Source: Dawidia soli
Lineage (GTDB): Bacteria > Bacteroidota > Bacteroidia > Cytophagales > Cyclobacteriaceae
Assembly: GCF_018598185.1 (NCBI RefSeq)
Contig: NZ_JAHESC010000012.1
Coordinates: 1-64,000 of the forward strand
Direction of reading: 5' to 3'
Length of the DNA stretch: 64,000 nt
The translations under genes and the position numbers were made by a program. Below are positions 26,346-33,677 of the stretch, one piece after another. Position 1 is the first letter of the stretch; every line of letters begins with the position of its first letter. The notes below the pieces were generated by a model. That model did not search any database, was not told the origin of the DNA, and worked only from the letters and a program-made list of their open reading frames with translations.

Positions 26346-26372
26346 CTTCGCTCTCACACTCACGCTCACACT
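26341..26372 (-). repeat. GTGAG-type short repeat, copy 3 (3' end of E1 gene)
   Basis: On the minus strand AGTGTGAGCGTGAGTGTGAG and then AGCGAAGAAAAA, starting 7 bases after the stop codon of the E1 gene (26379). It is almost the same string as copy 1 at 22994-23026, and is partly complementary to copy 2 on the facing strand. Confidence 0.6.
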
Positions 26373-26378
26373 ATCTTT

Positions 26379-28493
26379 CTAGTACCCCAGCAATTCCCCC
26401 AACGCCCTCTCCACCTTCGCTGCACTGGGCAGCATCATCTTTTCCAGGTCGACATTTAACGCTACCGCGGGCAGGTTGGCGGCGCCGACGGTCCATACGG
26501 GGGCGTCCAGATGCTGAAAGCATTCTTTGCTGATGCGACCGGCGAGAGATTCGGCGAAGGAGTTCAATAGCGGTTCTTCGGTGACGATGCACGCGCGGCC
26601 GTGGCGTTGTACGGCGGTGGTGACGGTTTGCCAGTCGAGGGGGTTGAGGGTGCGCAGGTCAATGATCTCGACGCGGCCCTCGTAGGCCCGGGCGGCTTCT
26701 TTGGTCCAATACACGCCCATGCCGTAGGTGATCACGACGCAGGAGGCGCCGGTCCCGATCTTGTCGGCGGCGGCGTGTTGTACGGTGGCGGCTTTGCCGA
26801 GGGGAATGATATAGTCGCGGTCGGGCTCGGGGGTTTTCGCGTCGGCGGTGCCGGGCACTTTGGACCAGTACAGGCCTTTGTGCTCTAACAATACCACCGG
26901 GTTGGGATCGTAGAAGGCGGCTTTGAGCAGGCCCTTCATGTCCGCCGCGTTGCTGGGGTATACGACCTTGATGCCGCGGATGGTCAGCAGCGTCGACTCG
27001 ATACTGCCCGAGTGATACGGACCACCCCCGCCATAGGCGCCGATAGGCACGCGGATCAGCGCCTGGATCGGAAACTTGCCGTGGGAGAGGTAACAGCTTT
27101 TGGAAAGCTCTTCTACCAGCTGGTTCATGCCCGGCCAGATATAGTCGGCGAACTGGATCTCGACGATGGGCTTCGCTCCTACCGCCGACATGCCGGCCGT
27201 CGAACCTACAATATAGGCTTCCTGGATCGGCGTATTAAAAACGCGGGCATCGCCGTACTTGCCGGCCAGCGTGGCGGCTTCGCGGAACACTCCGCCGAGG
27301 CGTCCGCCAACGTCCTGGCCATAGAACAGGGCTTCGGGATGATCCTGGAGGATCTCTTCCACGGCGTGCAGGGCGGCATCGACCATCACCACTTTGGTGG
27401 CGTCGGCGGATATCCGCCGGCCGCGCTCTTCGGTGATGGGTGTCGGCGCGAACTCGTGGGTGTCGAATGTTGCAGGATCGGGGTCGGCGGCGGCCAGGGC
27501 TTTTTCAAAATCGGCGACTACACGGACCGTTGCGCGCGTGCGCAGGGCATCGAGGGTCGCTTCGGTTTCGCCGTGGGCCAACAGGTATGCTTCGAGGGGC
27601 GCAAGCGGGGCGCGTGGCGGGTGCTGGGTCAGGGCGGCGCCACGGTACCATTCGCGGCGTACGCCGGAGGTATGGTGGCCCAGCAGCGGGCAACGGGCGT
27701 GCACCAGTATGGGGCCTTTGCGGCTGCGTACGTGCGCGATCGCTTTTTCTAAACCTGTATAGGATCCGATAAAATCAGCCCCGTCGAGGGTCATGCGCTC
27801 CAGGCCTTTAAACCCGGCGGCGTACTCATACGCATCCATGGCGCGCATCTCGGCGCCGGTGGCGGAGATCCCCCAATCGTTGTCCTGTACCAGATAGAGT
27901 ATGGGTAACTTCTTGAGCACGGCCATCTGGAAGGCTTCGGCTACTTCGCCTTCGGTCACGGAGCCGTCGCCGAGCGAGCAAAGCACGATCGGTAGTCCTT
28001 CCGTGGCGGGCAACCCCGCGTGGATGGACAGTCCTTGCGACTCGAGGTAGGCGATGCCGTGTGCCATGCCCGTGGCGGGGATGGCTTGCATGCCGGTGGC
28101 GGAGCTTTGGTGTGGTATCGTGGGGAAGCCAGTACGCCGCAGCGAGGGGTGGCCGTAGTATGTGCGACCGCCGGAGAAGGGGTCGTCGCGTTTGGCCATG
28201 AGCTGCAACATCAGCTCGTACGGCTCCAGCCCCATGCCCAGCAGCATGGACTCGTCGCGGTAATACAGGGATGCATAATCGTGGGGCGCCAGCTGCATGC
28301 CGGCGGCCAGCTGAATGGCCTCGTGGCCCCGGGATGTACTGTGCACATACTTGCTGCACACCTCGCGGTGTTCATCGTACAGATCGGCCATCCGCCGGGC
28401 CGTGCACAGGTAGGTATAAGCGTCGAGAAGAATGGTACGGTCAACGTCCGACCGGATCATCTTTCTGGCTCTTGCGGTCTCTTCAACAGCCAT
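26379..28493 (-). CDS. Fused E1 alpha/beta 2-oxoacid dehydrogenase (branched-chain type)
   Basis: 704 residues from ATG 28493; the frame could extend to 28565, but the promoter at 28517-28545 lies inside that extension. The alpha half (1-330) has the thiamine-diphosphate motif, GDGSVTEG to QDN, around residue 174. The beta half (about 375-704) has FYGQDVGGRLGGVF, FNTPIQEAYIVGSTAGMS, EIQFADYIWPGMNQL and RVPIGAYGGGGPYHSGS, then a transketolase C-terminal domain ending in MLPSAAKVERAL. Alpha and beta are separate chains in most bacteria; the single-chain form is common in Bacteroidota. It decarboxylates 2-oxoacids, probably those from Val, Leu and Ile, for branched-chain acyl-CoA. E2 and E3 are not nearby. 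Confidence 0.93.
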   Translation of the reverse strand: MAVEETARARKMIRSDVDRTILLDAYTYLCTARRMADLYDEHREVCSKYVHSTSRGHEAIQLAAGMQLAPHDYASLYYRDESMLLGMGLEPYELMLQLMAKRDDPFSGGRTYYGHPSLRRTGFPTIPHQSSATGMQAIPATGMAHGIAYLESQGLSIHAGLPATEGLPIVLCSLGDGSVTEGEVAEAFQMAVLKKLPILYLVQDNDWGISATGAEMRAMDAYEYAAGFKGLERMTLDGADFIGSYTGLEKAIAHVRSRKGPILVHARCPLLGHHTSGVRREWYRGAALTQHPPRAPLAPLEAYLLAHGETEATLDALRTRATVRVVADFEKALAAADPDPATFDTHEFAPTPITEERGRRISADATKVVMVDAALHAVEEILQDHPEALFYGQDVGGRLGGVFREAATLAGKYGDARVFNTPIQEAYIVGSTAGMSAVGAKPIVEIQFADYIWPGMNQLVEELSKSCYLSHGKFPIQALIRVPIGAYGGGGPYHSGSIESTLLTIRGIKVVYPSNAADMKGLLKAAFYDPNPVVLLEHKGLYWSKVPGTADAKTPEPDRDYIIPLGKAATVQHAAADKIGTGASCVVITYGMGVYWTKEAARAYEGRVEIIDLRTLNPLDWQTVTTAVQRHGRACIVTEEPLLNSFAESLAGRISKECFQHLDAPVWTVGAANLPAVALNVDLEKMMLPSAAKVERALGELLGY

Positions 28494-28516
28494 GATGGTA
28501 ACATTTGGTCTCGGGT

Positions 28517-28545
28517 TAAAGATACGCCATTTCACCTGATTCAAA
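28517..28545 (-). promoter_or_regulatory. Bacteroidota-type promoter of the E1 gene
   Basis: On the minus strand TTTG (28545-28542), 17 bases, then TATCTTTA (28524-28517), one mismatch from TAnnTTTG. Transcription would begin near 28510, about 17 bases before ATG 28493, which supports that start over the longer one. Confidence 0.6.
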
Positions 28546-28560
28546 CGTTTTCGATGGCAA

Positions 28561-28595
28561 TTCATCTAATAATGCCGCCCCGTTCATCTAATAAT
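28561..28595. repeat. Direct repeat between divergent E1 and hemF genes
   Basis: TTCATCTAATAAT occurs at 28561-28573 and again at 28583-28595, a 22-base period (two helical turns). It lies just upstream of the E1 promoter and ~50-80 bases before hemF. The spacing would suit a dimeric regulator on one DNA face; no regulator is identified. Confidence 0.4.
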
Positions 28596-28643
28596 ATCCC
28601 CCAAGAACGATTTAGGATTAACTTTACTGCGATTTTGAACTCC

Positions 28644-29549
28644 ATGCCCACAAAAGACTCGATCCGCGACTGGTTCTCTACGCTTCAGCAGGATATTTGT
28701 TCACAGTTGGAAGTCGCCGATGGCACCGGCAAATTCATCTCCGACGCCTGGGAACGTCCTGGTGGCGGCGGTGGCGTGAGCCGGGTCATTACCGACGGCA
28801 AGATCCTTGAAAAGGGCGGTGTCAACTTCTCGGCCGTGTGGGGCCCTGCGCCGGAGCATGTGCTGCGCTCCCTAAAGGTACCGGCCGATGCGTCGCTGGA
28901 GTTCTTTGCTACTGGTGTATCGATTGTGTTGCATCCGCACAGTCCGATGGTGCCGATCATTCACATGAATACCCGTTACTTTGAAATGAGCAATGGTACC
29001 TGGTGGTTCGGCGGCGGTATCGACCTGACGCCGCACTATGCAGACGAAGCCGATGCGCGTTACTTCCACCAGCAATTGAAGGGCGTTTGCGACCAGCATC
29101 ATCCCTCCTATTACCCGGCGTTCAAGAAGTGGGCCGACGACTACTTCTACCTCAAACACCGGCAGGAGACCCGCGGTATCGGCGGCATTTTCTTCGACTA
29201 TCTCAAAGACAACGAAGGGTTTACAAAAGCGTCTCGTTTTGAGTTCATCCGCGCGGTGGGTTCGGCGTTTGCGCCGTTGTATATTTATTATATGCAGAAG
29301 AATCACAGCCTGCCGTATACAGAACGGCAAAAGGAATGGCAATGCCTGCGCCGGGGCCGTTACGTAGAGTTTAACCTGGTATGGGACCGCGGCACCAAGT
29401 TCGGGCTCGACACCGACGGGCGCACCGAGTCCATCCTGATGAGCCTGCCCCCCCAGGCACGATGGGAATATAACCACCGTCCCACGCCCGGCTCGCCCGA
29501 ACAGCATACGCTGGACCTGTTGAAAAAAGATATTGACTGGATCGCCTAA
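28644..29549 (+). CDS. hemF: Oxygen-dependent coproporphyrinogen III oxidase
   Basis: 301 residues from ATG 28644, matching the usual ~300 aa; the same frame is open back to 28020, but that stretch runs antisense through the E1 gene and is not protein-like. Conserved blocks: GGGGGVSRVITDGKILEKGG near the N-terminus, PIIHMNTRYFE, TWWFGGGIDLTPHY, the HHPSYYPAFKKWAD region, RGIGGIFFDYL and RRGRYVEFNLVWDRGTKFGL. The His, Asp and Arg residues proposed to bind the propionates are present. It converts coproporphyrinogen III to protoporphyrinogen IX with O2 in the cytoplasm, a step of heme synthesis, so the organism can make heme aerobically. No other heme gene is adjacent. Confidence 0.97.
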   Translation: MPTKDSIRDWFSTLQQDICSQLEVADGTGKFISDAWERPGGGGGVSRVITDGKILEKGGVNFSAVWGPAPEHVLRSLKVPADASLEFFATGVSIVLHPHSPMVPIIHMNTRYFEMSNGTWWFGGGIDLTPHYADEADARYFHQQLKGVCDQHHPSYYPAFKKWADDYFYLKHRQETRGIGGIFFDYLKDNEGFTKASRFEFIRAVGSAFAPLYIYYMQKNHSLPYTERQKEWQCLRRGRYVEFNLVWDRGTKFGLDTDGRTESILMSLPPQARWEYNHRPTPGSPEQHTLDLLKKDIDWIA

Positions 29550-29569
29550 GCGCAGGCTGTCATACCTAT

Positions 29570-31123
29570 ATGAGATCATCGGTTCGGAATAATTTTATCC
29601 AAACAGGCGTCACCGCGGACATGCCCACCCTGCATGCCCGGGCGATCATCCTGACCAACATCATCGCCCTGATCTCGGCAATCCTGGCGACGGTCTATCT
29701 GGTGTATATTTTGCCGAGCGGGTGGACCTTTTCGTCAAAAGTGCTTTCCATCACGATCGTCGTGCTTTGCAGCGTTCCCATCCTGAACCGCGCGCGGCAG
29801 GTACACGTTGCGCGCGTGCTGCTCGCGATCGCCATTCCGCTGGCGTCGCTCGTCATCCTCTTCCTGCACCGCGTGCAACATCCCGACCTGTATGATTATT
29901 ACCGGTCGCCGGGCATCTACGCTGTGCTGATGGCTACCTCGATCATACCGGCGCTGATCTTTCTCCGCTCGGAGAAGCTGGTCATGTTTGCCTGCATGAT
30001 GGTGCATGCGTTGATCTTTGCCACGGTGGATATCTTTTTGCGTTACTTCAGCAACCTGCACGCGCTGCCCACCGCGAAGCAATACATTGCCGACAATCTT
30101 TCCTTGCTTGTTTCCTATATCTTATTGACCAGTTGTGTGCTGTCGCTCAAGAGCGTACTCGATCGTTTCGAAGCCCGCAACGAGCTGCTGATCGCACGTC
30201 TCAACCTGAAGAACCTCGAGCTGGAGGCCAGCAACCGCGAGCTGCACGAGCTCAACAAAAACATCGAGACGCAGAACGAAGAGATCCAGGCGCAAAGCGA
30301 AGAGCTGATCCAAAGCCAGGAGAGTCTCATCCTGGCCAGCAACGAGATCGAACGTCAGAAGACGGCCTTGCAAGAGCAGAACCGTTTTCTTGAAAAGTCG
30401 CTGGATGAAAAGAGCCTCGACCTGCTGCACACCAACCAACAGCTGGTGCAGCAGAACAACGAGCTGCAGCAGTTCTCGTACACGGTGTCTCACAACCTGC
30501 GCGGGCCGGTTGCCAGCATGATGGGCCTGATGAACATCCACCGCCTGGCCCATACGTATGAGGAGAAGAAGAATATCATGCAGCTGATCGAGCAGTCGGC
30601 GTTGTCGCTGGAAACGATCATCCGCGATCTGAATAAGATCATCGACATCCGGCATGATAAGTTCTCGGCGTTGGAGGATGTACGCTTCCAGGATGAGCTG
30701 GACCTGATCCAGCAGTCGCTGAAGTCGTTCCTGCGCGAGAACGATGTGCAGGTGGACGCGCGGTTTATGTGCGAGCGGATCGTGTCGATCAAGGCGTACG
30801 TCAATAGTATATTGTATAACCTGGTGAGCAATGCCATTCAATACCGGTCGCCGGACCGGAAGCCGTTTGTGCGGATCTCGTCGCGCGAGACGGCGGAGTA
30901 CACGGTGCTGGAGGTGGCGGATAACGGGTTGGGTATTGATCTGACCCGGTTTGGTGGCGATCTGTTTAAGCTCTATAAGCGGTTCCATACGCATACAGAG
31001 GGAAAAGGGCTTGGGCTGTATTTGGTCCGGCAACAGGTGGAAAAGCTCAATGGCAGGATCGAAGTGGAGAGTGTGCCGGACGAGGGCGCGACGTTCAGAG
31101 TTTTCTTCCCGGTAAGGAAGTGA
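29570..31123 (+). CDS. Membrane sensor histidine kinase (HNLRGP type)
   Basis: 517 residues; ATG 29570, or M18 slightly further in. Six membrane helices occupy residues ~22-200 (e.g. IIALISAILATVYLVYIL and LLVSYILLTSCVLSL), a 7TM-like or MASE-type sensor without a large external loop. A long Glu/Gln/Asn-rich coiled coil follows (205-300), then HisKA with the H-box SHNLRGPVAS (His308), the Bacteroidota variant, and HATPase_c with N-box ILYNLVSNAIQYR, G1 DNGLGID and G2 GKGLGLYLV. It starts 20 bases after hemF and may be co-transcribed with it. No response regulator follows, so the partner is unknown. Confidence 0.93.
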   Translation: MRSSVRNNFIQTGVTADMPTLHARAIILTNIIALISAILATVYLVYILPSGWTFSSKVLSITIVVLCSVPILNRARQVHVARVLLAIAIPLASLVILFLHRVQHPDLYDYYRSPGIYAVLMATSIIPALIFLRSEKLVMFACMMVHALIFATVDIFLRYFSNLHALPTAKQYIADNLSLLVSYILLTSCVLSLKSVLDRFEARNELLIARLNLKNLELEASNRELHELNKNIETQNEEIQAQSEELIQSQESLILASNEIERQKTALQEQNRFLEKSLDEKSLDLLHTNQQLVQQNNELQQFSYTVSHNLRGPVASMMGLMNIHRLAHTYEEKKNIMQLIEQSALSLETIIRDLNKIIDIRHDKFSALEDVRFQDELDLIQQSLKSFLRENDVQVDARFMCERIVSIKAYVNSILYNLVSNAIQYRSPDRKPFVRISSRETAEYTVLEVADNGLGIDLTRFGGDLFKLYKRFHTHTEGKGLGLYLVRQQVEKLNGRIEVESVPDEGATFRVFFPVRK

Positions 31124-31168
31124 TCAGGAACCTCGGGCGGGTGAGGGCTGTTATACGTAAAAAATAGT

Positions 31169-32191
31169 ATGAAGAAGATAGGGTTCTTATCGTTCGGGCA
31201 TTGGTCCGATCATCCGTCTTATAAAACCCGTACGGCAAGCGATACATTGCTCCAATCGATTGACCTGGCCGTTGCGGCGGAAGAGATCGGCTTAGACGGC
31301 GCGTATTTCCGGGTACATCATTTTGCCGCTCAGCTAGGCTCTCCGTTCCCGTTGCTGGCTGCTATCGGCGCTAAAACCAGCCGCATCGAGATTGGAACAG
31401 GTGTTATCGACATGCGTTATGAAAATCCGCTCTATATGGTGGAAGACGCCGGCGCGGCGGATCTGATCTCGGGCGGGCGACTGCAACTGGGGATCAGCCG
31501 AGGTTCACCGGAGCAGGTGATCGACGGATGGCGGTATTTTGGATACGAACCGGCCAAAGGCGAAACGGATGCAGACATGGGGCGCAACAAAGCGCTGCAA
31601 TTTTTAGATAAGCTGAGCGGTGTAGGATTCGCCAAGCCCAATCCGTACCCGATGTTTCCCAATCCACCGGGCTTGTTGCGACTGGAACCCCACTCCGAAG
31701 GATTGCGGGAGCGGATCTGGTGGGGTGCCGCCTCCAACGCTACCGCTATTTGGGCAGCGGAGAATGGCATGCACCTGCAAAGCTCTACTTTGAAATTCGA
31801 CGAAAGCGGCAAGCCCTTCCACGTACAACAAGCAGAACAGATCAGGCTGTACAAAGAAGCCTGGAAAAAAGCGGGGCATCCGCGCGAGCCGAGGGTTTCG
31901 GTGAGCCGTTCTGTTTTTGCTTTAGTGACGGATGAGGACCGATATCTCTTCGGGCAGGGAACCAACAGGGTCGACAAGATCGGATATATAGAAAGTGACA
32001 AACGCGCCATTTTCGGAAGGACCTATGCTGCGGAGCCGGACCAGCTGATCCGGGAGCTGGCGGAGGATGAAGCTATTCAGGAAGCGGATACGCTGCTGTT
32101 GACGATACCCAATACGTTGGGGGTCGACTATAATGTACACATGCTGTCTTCTATTTTGACACATGTTGCACCAGGGTTGGGCTGGCGTTAA
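31169..32191 (+). CDS. LLM-class flavin-dependent oxidoreductase
   Basis: 340 residues with a bacterial-luciferase-like TIM barrel. Seen in the sequence: KKIGFLSFGHW at the first strand, AEEIGLDGAYFRVHHFA, IEIGTGVIDMRYENPLYMVEDAGAAD and GGRLQLGISRGSPEQ, the blocks that bind reduced flavin and shape the pocket in this family. These enzymes use FMNH2 or F420 to oxidise varied substrates; the substrate cannot be read from the sequence. It is the last plus-strand gene before the repeat region and is followed by a strong GC-rich hairpin. It lies 45 bases after the kinase stop and could share its transcript. Confidence 0.92.
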   Translation: MKKIGFLSFGHWSDHPSYKTRTASDTLLQSIDLAVAAEEIGLDGAYFRVHHFAAQLGSPFPLLAAIGAKTSRIEIGTGVIDMRYENPLYMVEDAGAADLISGGRLQLGISRGSPEQVIDGWRYFGYEPAKGETDADMGRNKALQFLDKLSGVGFAKPNPYPMFPNPPGLLRLEPHSEGLRERIWWGAASNATAIWAAENGMHLQSSTLKFDESGKPFHVQQAEQIRLYKEAWKKAGHPREPRVSVSRSVFALVTDEDRYLFGQGTNRVDKIGYIESDKRAIFGRTYAAEPDQLIRELAEDEAIQEADTLLLTIPNTLGVDYNVHMLSSILTHVAPGLGWR

Positions 32192-32197
32192 CGCGCA

Positions 32198-32228
32198 CCC
32201 TGGCGCCGGTCTCTTACTGGCGCCAGGG
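32198..32228 (+). terminator. Strong hairpin after the flavin oxidoreductase gene
   Basis: CCCTGGCGCC (32198-32207) and GGCGCCAGGG (32219-32228) form a perfect 10-bp GC-rich stem with an 11-base loop, starting 6 bases after the stop codon. There is no T-tract, so it may act as an mRNA 3' stabiliser or factor-dependent terminator. Confidence 0.5.
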
Positions 32229-32413
32229 CAGAACGTTAATCCCGACCGAACACTTCACTGGCTATATCCATTACAATAATCTGGCTCATCGGTATAAAAC
32301 TCTCCTCTCCATCACCATCAGTAAGATTTATAAACTGACGAAGCGACTCCTCCTTCCAGTTCGGCGTCCAATGAGATAGGTCTCCGACCGTCTTCGCCGT
32401 CAGGTATAGTATT

Positions 32414-32627
32414 GTTACGCCCCTTTCACGGCCGATACATTATCTATGCGCTCGTTGCACCCGGTCTTCAGTCTCGTTACTGGTTATGCCCTTTCAGCGC
32501 TGGCAAGAGTTAAGAAGAAGAGAGGCTCTCCATCAACAGTAGCCCTGTAAGGGCGTAACAGATCAGCCCAGGCTGTAGGCCTGGGTTAATGAGGTAAAAC
32601 GAAGGCCTAGCCCTGTAAGGGCGGAAC
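32414..32627. repeat. Left REP cluster
   Basis: Four copies of a 19-base unit whose right-hand form is GTTACGCCCTTACAGGGCT. Two degenerate copies are in forward orientation (32414-32432 and 32483-32501, 69 bases apart) and two clean copies are in reverse orientation (32541-32559 and 32609-32627, 68 bases apart). The copy at 32541 is joined to a second palindrome, CCCAGGCTGTAGGCCTGGG (ending at 32586). The 560 bases from 32192 to 32751 hold nothing else but the hairpin at 32198. Confidence 0.8.
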
Positions 32628-32751
32628 AAACCGAGCATTCTTTTAGCCTCCCCTTGATTTTTTATTCAGAATCTCGTTAATTAGTGTGAAGCCGTTATTC
32701 ATGTTATGCAAATGATTGACACGCGGCCGTTGATAGTTAATCCATACTCCG

Positions 32752-33204
32752 ATGTCACAATCACTCGTTAAGATTTATACTCATATTGTTTTTAGCACCA
32801 AAAACAGAGAGCACCTCATTCAACCTGGTATAGAAGAAAACCTTCATCGATACCTGGCTGGTATTTGTCAGAAACTGGACTGTCACGCTGTTCAAATTGG
32901 AGGATATACAGATCACGTTCATATTTTGTGCACGCTTTCCAGAAAAATCACCTTGATAAAACTTGTAGAGGAATTAAAATCACATTCTTCGAAATGGATA
33001 AAAGCGAAGGATGCGGCATTCGCTAACTTTTACTGGCAAAATGGTTACGGCGCATTTTCTGTTAATCCGTCAGAAATAGACCGAGCCCAACAATACATCG
33101 GAAACCAACATGAGCATCATAAAACAACATCGTTTAAGGATGAATACCGGGCATTCTTGAATAAATATAAGATAGCGTTTGAAGAGCGGCATGTATGGGA
33201 TTAG
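32752..33204 (+). CDS. REP-associated / IS200-type tyrosine (Y1) transposase
   Basis: 150 residues, the normal size for a Y1 transposase. The HUH metal-binding motif is H55-V-H57 in TDHVHILC; the nucleophile is Tyr115 in QQYIGNQHEHHK, with Gln119 beside it. The opening IYTHIVFSTKNRE is a family signature. The enzyme nicks and rejoins single-stranded DNA at hairpin sites through a 5'-phosphotyrosine. It is complete and intact. The surrounding clusters of short hairpins, instead of IS ends, place it in the REP-associated (RAYT) branch rather than a free-moving IS200. The ATG at 32752 is the only reasonable start. Confidence 0.93.
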   Translation: MSQSLVKIYTHIVFSTKNREHLIQPGIEENLHRYLAGICQKLDCHAVQIGGYTDHVHILCTLSRKITLIKLVEELKSHSSKWIKAKDAAFANFYWQNGYGAFSVNPSEIDRAQQYIGNQHEHHKTTSFKDEYRAFLNKYKIAFEERHVWD

Positions 33205-33233
33205 CAATTAGAGTCACGTGCCTACCTTGAATT

Positions 33234-33502
33234 GTTTCGCCCTTACAGGGCTAGGTCTTCGGGGTGCATTATAGACCCAGGCCTGCAGCCTGGGCTGATC
33301 TGTTACGCCCTTACAGGGCTAAATGCCTGTATCCATACTATACCCCAGGCCTTTTGCCTGGGCTGATTTGTTACGCCCCTTCAGGGCTAAATGCCTGTAC
33401 CCACTTATTGCGCCCTTTCATGGCTGCTGTAGCGTCTGTGTTGTTTCCCGGTCTTCCGCTAGAGCTCTGGACCAGGCTATTGCGTTACACCTTTCAGGGT
33501 TG
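33234..33502. repeat. Right REP cluster, 68-base tandem period
   Basis: Five copies of the 19-base unit start at 33234, 33302, 33370, 33407 and 33484. The first three are clean and exactly 68 bases apart; the last two are degenerate. Between them the palindrome CCCAGGCCTGCAGCCTGGG (33276-33294) and its variant at 33344-33362 also recur every 68 bases. Each repeat therefore contributes two adjacent hairpins. Open frames across this region (e.g. 33264-33658) are translations of repeats, not genes. The gap 33205-33677 contains only this cluster and the promoter at 33627. Confidence 0.82.
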
Positions 33503-33626
33503 GGTAGAGTTAAGAGGCTGGGGCTAACGCATACCTGCGACCGGTACCAGAGATTGACCGGCGACGAGCGCCGGAAGCTTGGTTGTACGAAACGGAACAC
33601 ATGCGATAAAGAACAACTCTCATTCA

Positions 33627-33658
33627 TTTGCCTTATCCCAATAATAATCATACTTTAA
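33627..33658 (+). promoter_or_regulatory. Promoter of the permease gene
   Basis: TTTG (33627-33630), a 20-base spacer, then TACTTTAA (33651-33658), two mismatches from TAnnTTTG. Transcription would start near 33665, just before ATG 33678. Confidence 0.5.
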
Positions 33659-33677
33659 GTATTCTAAATATACCCGT

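Larger units (their letters stand above)
32414..33502 (+). mobile_element. REP-associated transposase locus (REPtron-like)
   Basis: A single transposase gene lies in the middle of a field of short palindromic repeats. Clean copies to its left are in the opposite orientation to clean copies on its right: the left copy at 32541-32586 is nearly the reverse complement of 33276-33320. No terminal inverted repeats or target duplication of an IS type are visible. This is the arrangement of REP-associated tyrosine transposases, which act on REP hairpins rather than moving a full IS. Confidence 0.75.

Noticed and set aside
28020-28643. N-terminal extension of hemF
   Set aside because: It runs antisense through the E1 gene, would make a 509-aa protein, and HemF is ~300 aa; the ATG at 28644 gives the normal length.
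33234-33390. Regularly spaced repeats that could suggest a CRISPR array
   Set aside because: Only three clean units, spacers are themselves palindromic and nearly identical, no cas genes, and a REP-type transposase is adjacent.
33264-33658. Overlapping plus-strand frames of 87 and 111 codons
   Set aside because: They translate the 68-base REP units (repeated AWADLLRP-like peptides) and have no independent coding signal.
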